Shown: positions 10,234-19,539 of the stretch, in pieces | How the letters are laid out: each line of letters starts with the position of its first letter | Position numbering within the stretch: the stretch's first letter is position 1 | DNA from: Serripes groenlandicus | Lineage: Eukaryota > Mollusca > Bivalvia > Cardiida > Cardiidae | Direction of reading: 5' to 3' | Assembly (NCBI GenBank): GCA_031761405.1 | Contig: JASEVX010000001.1 | Span: 22,649,270 to 22,713,269 of the forward strand | Length of the DNA: 64,000 nt | Translations under genes and position numbers: made by a program | The notes under the pieces: generated by a model | What the model was told of the DNA's origin: nothing | Databases searched by the model: none | The model's input: the letters and a program-made list of their open reading frames with translations, nothing else

Positions 10234-10459
10234 CCCTTTCCCTTATATGACAATTCTGCAGCAGACGACTTTGAACATATTTTGTCAAAACATAGAAAAT
10301 CTCCATAGTTGAATGGATAACCTATGACAAAAAGTGGAAAGCATTGTGGCAAAAGGAGAAATTGCATGTTTTGTGCAATTTCTTCTTTTGTCACTATGTT
10401 TTCAAAAAGCGGTCTGCTGCAGAGGCGTCAGAAAGCGTCTATATGAGGGAAAGGGTTAA
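10230..10459. mobile_element. TTAA-MITE, full length
   Basis: CTTATA variant of the CTCATA form; hairpin on the right; ends TATGAGGGAAAGGGTTAA. Very close to the reference copy. Confidence 0.88.
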
Positions 10460-10539
10460 ATGACTATTGAAAAGAGTTTAAAACATTTTGGCAAAAGGAC
10501 AAATTGCTCATAATGTGTCTGTATGTAGGAAAGGGTTAA
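10460..10539. mobile_element. TTAA-MITE, internally deleted right part
   Basis: AAAGAGTTTAAAACATTTTGG, one hairpin arm, then GTCTGTATGTAGGAAAGGGTTAA. The terminal TTAA overlaps the possible donor GT of the candidate exon at 10541-10603. Confidence 0.65.
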
Positions 10540-10540
10540 C

Positions 10541-10603
10541 TTTGGTTCGCCTAGAAGCAACATCTCCTTCATGACATTTATTGTCTCCAAACTTTGTCTT
10601 AAT
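10541..10603 (-). CDS. candidate exon squeezed between two MITEs
   Basis: Sixty-three bases reading LRQSLETINVMKEMLLLGEP in one frame, with CTGTAG as acceptor 11 bp from a MITE TTAA (10617-10620). The only possible donor is GTTAAC, whose T lies in the TTAA of the MITE ending at 10539. It takes one leading base, which matches the two bases left by the candidate at 11494-11540. The protein-like composition is good; the pyrimidine tract is poor and the donor is weak. Confidence 0.4.
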
Positions 10604-10616
10604 CTACAGCTTAGTG

Positions 10617-10834
10617 TTAACCCTTTCCCTCATACGGCAATTCTGCAGCAGACGACTTTGAACATATTTTGTCAAAAAAATAGAAAACCTCTATAATTGA
10701 ATTGATTACCTATGACTAAAAGTGGGTAACATTGTGGCAAAAGGAGAAATTACTCGTTTTGAGCAATTTCTTCTTTTGTCACTATGTTTTCAAAAAGTCA
10801 TCTGCTGCAGAGGTGTCAGAAAGGGAAAGGGTTA
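10617..10834. mobile_element. TTAA-MITE, full length
   Basis: CTCATA form, hairpin on the right; a small deletion before the right end leaves GTGTCAGAAAGGGAAAGGGTTA. Confidence 0.85.
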
Positions 10835-10981
10835 TTAAATAGCTATAATTATATACTGTAAAGCAGGCACTTACAATCATTTTGCATCAAAATATTACAA
10901 AACATGATTATAGGCAAAAAAAGAATCAAATCATTTAGTTCTGCAATTTGCACTTCTGTCTTTGACAAAAAGGAGATGGCA

Positions 10982-11457
10982 TTAACACTTTCCCCTCATA
11001 CCACAAATCTGCAGCCAACGACTTTGAAAACATCAAAGCAAAAATATAGTAAAACTGTTAAAATGAAAGTTTAATTGGTAGAAATCATTGTGGTAAATGG
11101 AGAAATTACTATCATAATCCTTTTTGCCACAATGATACCAAAAGTCTTCTTCATCAGCATCAGATGATCAGACGGGTTGTGAGTTCGAACACCAGCTCGA
11201 CCAACATTCTTTCCGTCGTTTGAAAAAAGTCATTGTGACAAGCGTCATTCGTCATCCATCAATGGGCTAATAGTCTATGTGGAAAACCAGCCAGTTACTT
11301 GGAAAGATTGTTGTGTGAATTACTGGTGTGAGAAAGCCAGGAAACACAAGAGTAGCTGAACTGGCCGCTGCGATATGACTGAAAAATTGTTGAAACGGCA
11401 TTAAACCCCAATCAATCATCAGCATCAGAAAATCATCTGCATGTGGGAAAGGGTTAA
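10982..11457. mobile_element. TTAA-MITE split by a SINE
   Basis: Left part from TTAACACTTTCCCCTCATACC to 11164 and right part from 11416 to CTGCATGTGGGAAAGGGTTAA. The SINE at 11165-11415 separates them. Confidence 0.82.
11165..11415 (+). mobile_element. 5'-truncated SINE (family 1) with 14-bp duplication
   Basis: Contains only the B box of the head (GTGAGTTCGAACACC), then the family body and tail CATTAAACCCCAATCAA. TCATCAGCATCAGA is repeated exactly at 11151-11164 and 11416-11429. Confidence 0.9.
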
Positions 11458-11493
11458 CTTACAACCATACTTTTGACTCTTCTAAAGTATTAC

Positions 11494-11540
11494 CTTGTCA
11501 CAAAGTACAATTTTCGATTTGAGACAGGGATAAAACATTG
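11494..11540 (-). CDS. candidate exon
   Basis: Acceptor CTTGTTTAG and donor GTAATAC bound 47 bases that read QCFIPVSNRKLYFVT with two bases over. All three frames are free or nearly free of stops, so the frame is chosen because it joins the candidate at 10541-10603. Confidence 0.4.
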
Positions 11541-11612
11541 CTAAACAAGGAGAAATGGTTCATTATAGGCTACTTGCATACCAACAATTTGTTGTCTGCT
11601 GGAATGTAAAAA

Positions 11613-11675
11613 AAGTCAAACCTGCCTAAAAAGACCACCTATGTGAAGACAACATTCTGGTCTTTAGCACAGGTT
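11613..11675. repeat. dispersed repeat, copy 1
   Basis: AGTCAAACCTGCCTAAAAAGACCACC...AACATTCTGGTCTTTAGCACAGG, matching 11930-12007. Function unknown. Confidence 0.6.
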
Positions 11676-11682
11676 TGAGTAC

Positions 11683-11920
11683 TTAACCCTTTCCCACCTG
11701 CAGACAGAGCTATTTTGACGCGATAGCAGCAGACGAATTTTGAAAGATGAGCAATTTCTCTTTGGGCCACAATGATTTAACTTTATTTAACAAATAAGCT
11801 ATGTTTTATGAAGATTTTTCAGGTTTTTGTCACCATGTTTTCAGTCATCTTTGATGTGTGCTGGAAATAATTGTACATCAAAAGTTATCTGTATAGGAGA
11901 GCAAAGTAATTGGAGGATGT
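11683..11920. mobile_element. TTAA-MITE, right end worn
   Basis: TTAACCCTTTCCCACCTGCAG start with hairpin arm GAGCAATTTCTCTTTGGG on the left; the right end dissolves after GTTTTCAGTCATC. Confidence 0.65.
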
Positions 11921-11929
11921 GAAGAAACA

Positions 11930-12007
11930 GTCAAACCTGTCTGTAAAGACCACCCATGTGAAGACAACAATCTGGTCATTGTTTCACAGGTGGTCTTAAT
12001 TACAGGG
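11930..12007. repeat. dispersed repeat, copy 2
   Basis: AGTCAAACCTGTCTGTAAAGACCACCC...ACAGGTGGTCTTAATTACAGG; its own ends are partly inverted (AGACCACC / GGTGGTCT). Confidence 0.6.
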
Positions 12008-12044
12008 TCAAAAGAAAAGTAATTCGGAAACTAAAAGGATAAGA

Positions 12045-12206
12045 TTTAAGAATGTTTTCATAGTTGGGTCAAGATGTTTTTAAAATCAACAGCTGCAAAT
12101 GAATTGAATGCGGGAAAGGATATGTTTTTGAGAAATTTCCCATAGTTTTGTCTTCATGTTTGCAAAGTCATCTGCTGCAGGCCAATCGTATGTGGGAAAG
12201 TGTTAA
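12045..12206. mobile_element. TTAA-MITE, degenerate fragments
   Basis: Two right ends: AACAGCTGCAAATG...GCGGGAAAGG and TCATCTGCTGCAGGCC...GTATGTGG GAAAGTGTTAA. Confidence 0.55.
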
Positions 12207-12211
12207 TTTTT

Positions 12212-12283
12212 TTATAATGGCTCGCTGACCAATTTGAACATTGTTGTAAATGGAACAAGGTCATTTAAATCTCTACCCTTATC
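12212..12283 (-). CDS. candidate coding segment ending in a stop
   Basis: After the strong acceptor CTACATTTCAG the minus strand reads DKGRDLNDLVPFTTMFKLVS and then EPL and a stop. The acceptor lies 16 bp from a MITE TTAA (12302-12305), like other exons here. Since more exons follow on this strand, either a weak donor (GTCAGC) is used, this is an alternative end, or it is chance. Confidence 0.3.
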   Translation of the reverse strand, partial: DKGRDLNDLVPFTTMFKLVSEPL

Positions 12284-12301
12284 CTGAAATGTAGACAATG
12301 T

Positions 12302-12480
12302 TTAACCCTTTCCCTCTTAAAACAAATCTGTAGCAGACCACTTCGAAAACATCTTACCAAAAATGTAAACAAATCTCCTTTAATGGAAGTTAAACTATTT
12401 ATAATATAGATCATGAGCAATTTCACCTTTGCAAGAATGTTTTCAAAAGCCGTCTGCTGCAGAGGCATCTTCATGTCTTT
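12302..12480. mobile_element. TTAA-MITE, right end lost
   Basis: TTAACCCTTTCCCTCTTAAAAC start, hairpin mostly deleted, stops after GTCTGCTGCAGAGGCATC. Confidence 0.7.
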
Positions 12481-12673
12481 ATCTGCAATTGAGGACATTT
12501 GAAAATCAAACAAGAGCGAAACGGACAGAACACCAAAACTCGTCTGATTTTTTCCTAAGTCAAAAAAGGGGCATTTCTGAATAATTATTGAAACCAGAGT
12601 TATGTAACTTGGTTCAGATATATGTATTGTTCCTAGTGTAAGTTTCAGTTACAAATGTTGAACACTTTTTGAG

Positions 12674-12892
12674 TTAACCCTTTCCCTGATATAGACGCTT
12701 TCTGACGCCTCTGCAGCAGACGGCTTTTTGAAAACATAAGGACAAAAGAAGAAATTGCACAAAACGTGCAATTTCTCCTTTTGCCACGATGTTTTCCACT
12801 TTTAGTCATAGGTTATCCATTCAATTATTGAGATTTTCTATTTTTTGACAAAGTCGTCTGCTGCAGAATTGCCGTATGAGGGAAAGGGTTAA
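12674..12892. mobile_element. TTAA-MITE, full length
   Basis: Opposite orientation to the reference: TTAACCCTTTCCCTGATATAGACGC, hairpin on the left, ends GCCGTATGAGGGAAAGGGTTAA. Confidence 0.9.
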
Positions 12893-12949
12893 GAGGTAAG
12901 ATTAAAGCTTTATGACCACGTAGACAACACTTTGTTTCTTCGAAAAACA

Positions 12950-13054
12950 TACAGGCTAAAATTTGCCATTTTTTTCATTTTTCGAGCAATGTTTTATTAA
13001 AACGTGGCCAGCTGCAGATGCGCCTAAAAGCATCTACATACGGAAAAGGGTTAA
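12950..13054. mobile_element. TTAA-MITE, right part
   Basis: CAGCTGCAGATGCGCC...ACATACGGAAAAGGGTTAA with a worn hairpin arm. Confidence 0.6.
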
Positions 13055-13249
13055 GGGTTGTATCATTTCAGTTTCACCTAGGAGATAGGTATAATCAAAT
13101 TCAAGGCTCCACATTTTTGTGTAACTAAACTTGTTATGAAGATAAAGCTTGTTTTTCGTGAATAACCTTTGGCTTAATTTCTTCTACATAAAATGAAACA
13201 TGGAAACCATTTGTAACTGTGATGTACTGACAAAATTACAAAAATGTCC

Positions 13250-13642
13250 AACCCTTTTACCACAAACATAAAAGCCTGAGACAGAAGACTTTGAAAACAT
13301 CTGGGTAAAATATTGAAACTGTATAGAAAAAAAGTATAATTCTTGAATATGGTTGAAACATTTTGGCCAAAGAAGAAATTTAACTCATCTTGAGCAATAT
13401 ATATAATTTCTCCCTTTACTGCAATGTTTTCAAAAGTCGTCTGCTGTAGATGTGACAAAATAGATCAGCATGTGAGTAAGGGTTATCCCTTCCCCTTATA
13501 CAGACGCATTTTGACGACTTTGCAGCAGACAATTTTCAACTCTATTCAAATATTATACTTTTATTTACAGAGTTTCCATATTTTTGCCTAGGTGTTTTCT
13601 GAGTTGTCTGCTGCAGAATTGGTGTATGTGGGAATGGGTTAA
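13250..13642. mobile_element. two abutting TTAA-MITEs
   Basis: Copy one (13250-13486) has the hairpin on the right and ends GTGAGTAAGGGTTA. Copy two (13483-13642), TTATCCCTTCCCCTTATACAG to GTGGGAATGGGTTAA, has lost the hairpin. Confidence 0.75.
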
Positions 13643-13679
13643 AGGGACTGACTGTCACGATTTTAGGTTCAGGTTTTAG

Positions 13680-14072
13680 GTTCCCGCATATAGACTCTTT
13701 CTGACGCCTCTGCAGCAGACGGCTTTTTGGAAACATAGTAACAAAAGAAGAAATTGCTCAAAGCGAGCAATTTCTCCTTTTGCCACAATGTTTTCCACTT
13801 TTAGTCACTGGTTATAGAGATTTTCTATATTTTGATATAATATGTTCAAAGTCATCTGCTGTCTGTTGTCTGTTGTCGTATGAGGGAAAGGGTTAACCAT
13901 TTTCTACATACAACAAAACAGTAGCAGACGACTTTGAAATCATCTTTGCAAAAATACAAAACCTCTATAAAATGAAGGAATTACCATTGAAATTTCTCCT
14001 TTTGATATAATTTGTTCAATAGTCGTCTTATGCATAGGCTCCAGAAAGCGTCTGGATAAGGGAAAGGGTTAA
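13680..14072. mobile_element. two TTAA-MITEs sharing a TTAA
   Basis: Copy one (13680-13896; hairpin left) starts TTCCCGCATATAGAC without TTAA. It shares TTAA 13893-13896 with copy two, which runs to GGATAAGGGAAAGGGTTAA at 14072. Confidence 0.8.
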
Positions 14073-14265
14073 ACAACAATGTTTATTTGTCTTATTTTAT
14101 ATGATCAAAGCTAGCAACAAATACAAGTTTTATTCTACTTTAGTACCTTTTGTATGGTTTATTCATTTTGTGAGGTGATCATAATTTTATGCGAAAATAA
14201 ATTTGAATACTTTAATATCATTAATTTTAAATACATTTGTAACTTCTTTGTGTTCATTTGTATCC

Positions 14266-14496
14266 TTAACCCTTTCCCACATAGAGCTGATCTGCAGCAG
14301 ACGACTTTGAAAACATCTACTAAAGATACCGAAAATCTCTAGAAATGAAGGAATAATTACTGAAAACAAGTTGAAAACATTGTGGCAAAAGGAGAAATTG
14401 CTCGTTTTTGAGCAATTTCTTCTTTTGTCACAAAATTTTCAAAAGTCGTCCGAATGCAGATGCATCAGAAAGCATCTGTATGTGGGAAAGGGTTTA
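14266..14496. mobile_element. TTAA-MITE, full length
   Basis: CACATA form, hairpin on the right (CTCGTTTTTGAGC), ends TATGTGGGAAAGGGTTT. Confidence 0.85.
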
Positions 14497-14579
14497 TTTA
14501 CTATATTTATAAAAAGTCGGTTTATCTGGAGCACATTCTCAATGAACCCACATTAATATGCATTTTGATTCATGCACAT

Positions 14580-14954
14580 CTGAAAACTTTCTCCTTTTGC
14601 CATAATGCTTTAAACTCTAATCAATTATTATACTTTCATTTAGAGGTATTACATATTAAATTGTTGTCAAGATATTTCAAGAGTGTTGTCTGCTGCTGAT
14701 TTGTGGTATATGCATAAAAACCTCTGTTAACTCTTTCCCTCATATAAACGCTTTCGGACGCCTCTGCAGCAGACGGCTTTTTGAAAACATAGTGACAAAA
14801 GAAGAAATTGCACAAAACATGCAATTTCTCCTTTTGCCACAATGTTTTCCACTTTTCGTCATAGGTTATCCATTCAATTATGGAGATTTTCTATGTTTTG
14901 ACAAAATACGTTCAAAGTCATCTGCTGCAGAATTGTCGTATGAGGGAAAGGGAT
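14580..14954. mobile_element. TTAA-MITE fragment plus full copy
   Basis: A worn right half (14580-14730) is followed by a full CTCATA copy (14727-14954; hairpin left; right end GAGGGAAAGGGATGA). Confidence 0.8.
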
Positions 14955-15110
14955 GAGCTTCTTTACTTTTGTCATGTACCTGAACTGTCATGTGTCAGTC
15001 CCAATTTCCTGAGGATCAAAGCGGCCAAAGTACTCATTTAATAATGTAATTTTGACCTCTTCATGCCAATGTTGCGGAACAATGATTAACCAATACAGAT
15101 CAACATTTAC

Positions 15111-15160
15111 CGACCATTTCTGTCAATCGGTGATTTACGACCCACTTGTAATGTATGTTG
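15111..15160 (-). CDS. candidate exon
   Basis: Acceptor GGCCTTTCAG and donor GTAAATG bound 50 bases. With one leading base the frame reads NIHYKWVVNHRLTEMV. That leading base fits the two bases left by the exon at 15909-16004, giving a continuous reading frame. Just downstream (14988-15119) another open stretch, with HWHEEVKITLLNEYFGRF, ends in a stop and is not explained. Confidence 0.5.
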
Positions 15161-15204
15161 CTGAAAGGCCAATTTGAGGTTTATTTGCCAGTACTTTGTT
15201 AATT

Positions 15205-15240
15205 GGCGTCAGAAAGCGTCTGTATGAGGGAAAGGGTTAA
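15205..15240. mobile_element. TTAA-MITE, right end only
   Basis: GGCGTCAGAAAGCGTCTG followed by TATGAGGGAAAGGGTTAA. Confidence 0.75.
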
Positions 15241-15283
15241 GGACCACAAAGAACTTTGTTTTGTAATATGAGAGATATTGTGG

Positions 15284-15513
15284 TTAACCCTTTCCCTCAT
15301 AAAGACGCTTTCTGATGCCTCTGCTGCAGACGGCTTTTTGAAAACATAGTGACAAAAGAAGAAATTGCACAAGACGTGCAATTTCTCCTTTTGCCACAAT
15401 GTTTTCCACTTTTTGTCATAGGTTATCCATTCAATTATGGAGATTTTCTATGTTTTGACAAAATACTTTCAAAGTCGTCTGCTGCAGAATTGTTGTATGA
15501 GAGAAAGGGTTAA
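15284..15513. mobile_element. TTAA-MITE, full length
   Basis: CTCATA form with hairpin on the left; both TTAA present; ends TATGAGAGAAAGGGTTAA. Confidence 0.9.
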
Positions 15514-15563
15514 AGGACCAGTTTGAGCTGCATTATCCCAACCTCAACTCAAAGGTATTGCTG

Positions 15564-15860
15564 TTAACTCTTTCCAAAATGCAGACACAATTTGACGCAT
15601 CTGGCTGCAGACGGCTTTGGAATACAGTGTGGCATGATGAGCATTTTTTCCATTTTTCCAGACTCTTTCAGTAATTATAATTACATAAATATTGTAAATA
15701 TTTTCCACAATATTGCTAAGATATTTTCAAAGTCGTCTGCTGCGGATAAGCATCCTCGGTACCCAGGCTATTTGTAAAATATATGATACCCGGGTATCAT
15801 ATATTTTATGAATAGCCTGGGTACCGAGGGTGCGGATAAGTGTACCTGGGAAAGGGTTAA
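15564..15860. mobile_element. TTAA-MITE carrying a palindromic insertion
   Basis: TTAACTCTTTCCAAAATGCAG to GTACCTGGGAAAGGGTTAA, interrupted near its right end by the 82-bp palindrome at 15751-15832. Confidence 0.85.
15751..15832. mobile_element. 82-bp palindromic element with 8-bp duplication
   Basis: Almost the whole element is one hairpin: CATCCTCGGTACCCAGGC on the left against GCCTGGGTACCGAGGGTG on the right, with the centre GATACCCGGGTATC. CGGATAAG occurs on both sides (15743-15750 and 15833-15840). An 8-bp duplication would suit an hAT-type transposase, but no known hAT terminus is present. Confidence 0.85.
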
Positions 15861-15908
15861 AACGGAAACCACAGTATTTCCTGGTGACAACATTGTCTCA
15901 TGACTCAC

Positions 15909-16004
15909 CTAACATATACGGCTATACGCAATCTATTTTTATGTTCTGTTATGACCCCTGGATTATTACCTTCCCGTAAAAATGTACCATCAAAATCAAT
16001 CAAC
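15909..16004 (-). CDS. candidate exon, well supported
   Basis: Acceptor TTGTACAG and donor GTGAGTC bound 96 bases with a single open frame: LIDFDGTFLREGNNPG, then VITEHKNRLRIAVYV, leaving two bases. Composition is clearly protein-like and the next candidate (15111-15160) continues it in phase. The MITE TTAA at 16017-16020 lies only 10 bp upstream of the acceptor. I do not recognise the family. Confidence 0.6.
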
Positions 16005-16016
16005 CTGTACAATTAA

Positions 16017-16256
16017 TTAACCCTTTTCCACGTATACAGGCTTTCTGATGCCTCTGCAGCAGACGACTTTTGAAATCACTGTGGCAAAAGGAGGAATTGC
16101 TCATTCACTATAATAAGCAATTTCTCCATTTGCCACAATGACTTCAACTCTATTCAATAATCATACTATCGTTTATAGAGATTTTCTATATTTTAGACTT
16201 GATAATTTCAAAGTCGTCTGCTGCAGGTTTATTGTATGTGGGAAAGGGAGGGTTAA
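16017..16256. mobile_element. TTAA-MITE, full length
   Basis: TTAACCCTTTTCCACGTATAC to TGGGAAAGGGAGGGTTAA; hairpin on the left. The right end has a 4-bp duplication. Confidence 0.85.
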
Positions 16257-16387
16257 TGTTCTATTTTTGTTATCATTGTACACCTCAATACAAAACACTG
16301 CAATTTACATCTCTGGTATTTATACCATTCCTTTATATAGAGATTTTTTTATACTCTTCTGCAGCATATATGCTTTTATTTTTAAAA

Positions 16388-16716
16388 CACTGTCCAAATG
16401 AGAAATTGCACATAATGAGCAATTTCTTCATTAGCCACAATGATTTCAACTCTTTTCAATAATCATACTATCATTTATAGAGATTTTCTATATTTTAGAC
16501 TTGATCATTTCAAAGTCGTCTGCAGCAGACGGCTTTTTGAAAACATAGTGCCAAAAGAAGAAATTGCTCAAAACGAGCAATTTCTACTTTTGCCATAATG
16601 TTTTCAACTATTGTCATAGGTTATCCATTCAATTATAGAGATTTTCCAATTTTTGACAAAATATGTTCAAAGTCGTCTGCTGCAGAAATGTCATAATATT
16701 ATGAGGAAAAGAGTTC
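16388..16716. mobile_element. chimeric TTAA-MITE (two copies fused)
   Basis: A copy lacking its left end runs through its hairpin to GTCGTCTGC. It then passes, through the shared palindrome TCTGCAGCAGACGGC, into a second, oppositely ended copy that has lost its own left terminus and ends ATTATGAGGAAAAGAG. Confidence 0.75.
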
Positions 16717-16789
16717 AAGGTATTGATCTCACATTGATAGATAACAACATTATATATGTATATCATTTTCATTTAGTCTTATACTCTCC

Positions 16790-17240
16790 TTTTTCCAAAA
16801 TATTTTCAAACATCATCTACTGCAGATGCCTACAAATACATCTGCATGCAGGAAAGGGTAATAATCTTATATTGACAGATTAACCCTTACCCACATATGA
16901 AATACATGTAGCACAACAACTTTGAAAACATCAAGGCAAAAAAAAAGGGAAATTCCTATAAATGAAGGTATATTTAATAACAAAAGCAAAAACATTGTGG
17001 CAAGAGGAGAAATTGCTCAACATGAGCAATTTCTCCTTTTGTCACTCTGTTTTCAAAAGCTGTACGCTGTAAAGGTGTCAGAAAGGGTCTAAGTGTGGGA
17101 AAGGGATAACAAAAATAATTATTGAAAAGAGTTGAAATCATTGAGTAAAATTTGCCAATTTTGAGCAATCTCTCCTTTTGCCAAAATATTTCCAAAAGTC
17201 ATCTGCAAGTGTTTTAAAAGCGTTCAAAAAAGGAAATATT
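16790..17240. mobile_element. TTAA-MITEs: fragment, full copy, fragment
   Basis: A right end (16790-16862), a full CACATA copy (16880-17109, hairpin right, ends GTGTGGGAAAGGGATAA), then a worn right half to 17240. Confidence 0.7.
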
Positions 17241-17532
17241 AAATTGATTTAGTCACAGCTCCTATATCAATGTTTATTTTCACCTAAAAAGTCACTGTCA
17301 GCAGCAGTATGAACAGTGCAGGACAACATCAGACTGCTCAGAATTTGCTGGCTGATCTTGATCAGCATCTAGACTGTTCTTTCCAAAGAGTGCCTCTCAT
17401 TAATATTCATTCATACAATGACTGTGACAAATCAAATTTAACAATGTGCATCCTTGGTATTTTTTCTTTATTCCTTCAAATTTTGCTTAAAAATCATCTG
17501 CTATTATAAGATGCAGGCTCAATCATACTTAC
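17241..17532. other. unassigned sequence with repeat-like part
   Basis: GCAGTATGAACAGTGCAGGAC...CTGATCTTGATCAGCATC at 17305-17375 resembles phrases near 18262 and 20290, so it is probably a dispersed repeat; I cannot delimit it. Confidence 0.35.
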
Positions 17533-17569
17533 AAAGGTTAAAATCCAATTCTCAAGTTTCCAAATTTCA
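17533..17569 (-). CDS. candidate exon
   Basis: A strong pyrimidine-rich acceptor (TTTCTTTTACTCCAG) and consensus donor GTAAGTAT bound 37 bases, read as EIWKLENWILTF after one leading base. Sites are among the best in the window; the short length limits confidence. Confidence 0.45.
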
Positions 17570-17827
17570 CTGGAGTAAAAGAAATCCAGGCACGAAAAAT
17601 GATTCACAAAAAAAATCTAAACAGCACAAAAAACAACCCACTAAAAAAATAGCCTTTATGATGAAAAATTCCAATCCCAAGCACAACAATGTCTGGACAT
17701 TATGACAGTTTTAATCACACAGTGTGTTCAATACCCATACAACCATACAACATGTAGGAGGTGAAAAGCCACCAAGTCAGTATAATGTCAATATTGACTC
17801 TTTGCACAACCCCCCAGTTGTTGTCTT

Positions 17828-18159
17828 TTAACCCTTTCCTACATACGACAATTCTGCAGCCGACGACTTATAACGTATTTTGTCAAACCATAGATAATCT
17901 CCATAATTGAATGGATAACCTATGACAAAAAGTGAAAAACATTGTGGCAAAAGGAGAAATTGCACGTTTTGTGCAATTTCTTCTTTTGTCACTATGTTGT
18001 CAAAAAGCCATGATGAGCAATTTCTCCTTTGAGCCACAATGTTTTCAACTTTATTTAACAATAGAGCTATCTTTCTTTTATGGAGATTTTTCAGGTTTTT
18101 TTCACTAGATGTTTTCAAGGTCGTCTGCTGCAGAATTGTTGTATGTGGGAAAGGGTTAA
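17828..18159. mobile_element. chimeric TTAA-MITE (two copies fused)
   Basis: A CTCATA-form copy runs to CAAAAAGCCATGATG. It then switches to a copy starting at GAGCAATTTCTCC and ending GTATGTGGGAAAGGGTTAA, giving two hairpin right arms in one element. Confidence 0.75.
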
Positions 18160-18470
18160 TACACTCGAGATTCTTGTGCAGATCAGTTCATAACTTTGTT
18201 GTAAATTAATCAATTGATATTTGCACAATTTCGTAGGAAAAAAAAGATCATAAAGAGCAAACCCAGATCAGGCTGTATCCGACTGCACTTTATTAATAAT
18301 ATTCTTTTGTTATTTATTTTTAGTGCTTGCGAAAAGTGTACTTAATAACTCATAGGGTCCCCCTTACATTTAAACGTTCAATCAACTACAATTAAATCAG
18401 TCATTGATATCATAGGTAAAATATGACACCATAATTTACAATAACATAGCACAACCCTATATACAAAGCT
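18160..18470. other. no feature recognised
   Basis: AT-rich intron-like sequence. A donor-like GTAAGGGG lies on the minus strand at 18361-18368, but no open frame precedes it. Confidence 0.4.
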
Positions 18471-18472
18471 TC

Positions 18473-18703
18473 TTAACCCCTTTCCCTCATAAAGACGCTT
18501 TCTGATGCCTCTGCAGCAGACAGCTTTTTGAAAACATTGTGACAAAAGAAGAAATTGCACAAAACGTGCAATTTCTCCTTTTGTCACAATGTTTTCCACT
18601 TTTCGTCATAGGTTATCCATTCAATTATAGAGATTTTCCATGTTTTGACAAAATACGTTCGAAGTCGTCTGCTGCAGAATTGTCGTATGAGGGAAAGGGT
18701 TAA
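18473..18703. mobile_element. TTAA-MITE, full length
   Basis: CTCATA form, hairpin on the left; TTAA on both sides; an extra C in the left terminus (AACCCCTTTCCC). Confidence 0.9.
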
Positions 18704-18767
18704 CTATTAATAAACTATACAAAAATATGGAAAAATAACATCTTATAGATAATGTATAACAATTGAA

Positions 18768-18886
18768 TTGAATTGAAAACATTGCGGCAAAAGGAGAAAT
18801 TGCTCGTTCTGAGCAATTTCTCCTTTTGCCACAATGTTTTCAAAAGTTGTCTGCTGCAGAACCTTCTGTATGTCGGAAAGGGTTAA
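18768..18886. mobile_element. TTAA-MITE, right half with intact hairpin
   Basis: Perfect hairpin GGCAAAAGGAGAAATTGC / GCAATTTCTCCTTTTGCC, ending TATGTCGGAAAGGGTTAA. Confidence 0.82.
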
Positions 18887-19099
18887 TGCATGATCTTGGT
18901 CTTCACCCCTCAAAAAAAAGGCCATCTTGTGATGTAAAGGATTCATTCGCCACCGACTGTCCAATCCGATACAAAGGAGACATTGGTAGTACAGGGAATA
19001 CAACAAAAAGGAGAGACAAAAACACACTGAGACATGCATATAAACAAGAAGAATTCAGAAATGATTGTCTGATTTCTTAATTCTTTCCCACATACACAC

Positions 19100-19535
19100 T
19101 GAACCCTTTCCCTCATACGACAATTCTGCAGCAGACGACTTTGAACATATTTTGTCAAAACATAGAAAATCTCTATAATTGAATGGATAACCTATGACTA
19201 AAAGTGGAAAACATTGTGGCAAAAGGAGAAATTGCTCGTTTTGAGCAATTTCTTCTTTTGTCACTATGTTTTCAAAAAGCTGTCTGCTGCAGAGGCATCA
19301 GAAAGCGTCTATATGAGGGAAAGGGTTAAATATTTTGACACATCTGCAGCCTTTTTAAAACATAATAACAAAAGGAGAAAAGACTCATAAAGAGCAGTCA
19401 AAATACATTTGCCACAACTTTTTCAACTCCATTCAAATATTATTATTTTGCATGAAGAGATTTTTCCTTATTTTTTTCTCAGACCTTTTTTAAAGTCGTC
19501 TGCTGCAGATTTGTTGTATGTAGGAAAGGGTTTAA
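19100..19535. mobile_element. two adjoining TTAA-MITEs
   Basis: A full CTCATA copy (19100-19329, hairpin right, left flank TGAA) shares its right TTAA with a worn copy (19326-19535) that ends TATGTAGGAAAGGGTTTAA. Confidence 0.82.
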
Positions 19536-19539
19536 ATGT

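Noticed and set aside
13085..13195. Possible minus-strand exon with KKLSQRLFTKNKLYLHNKFS
   Set aside because: Two frames are equally open, composition is what AT-rich non-coding DNA gives, and the donor (GTGAAA) is weak.
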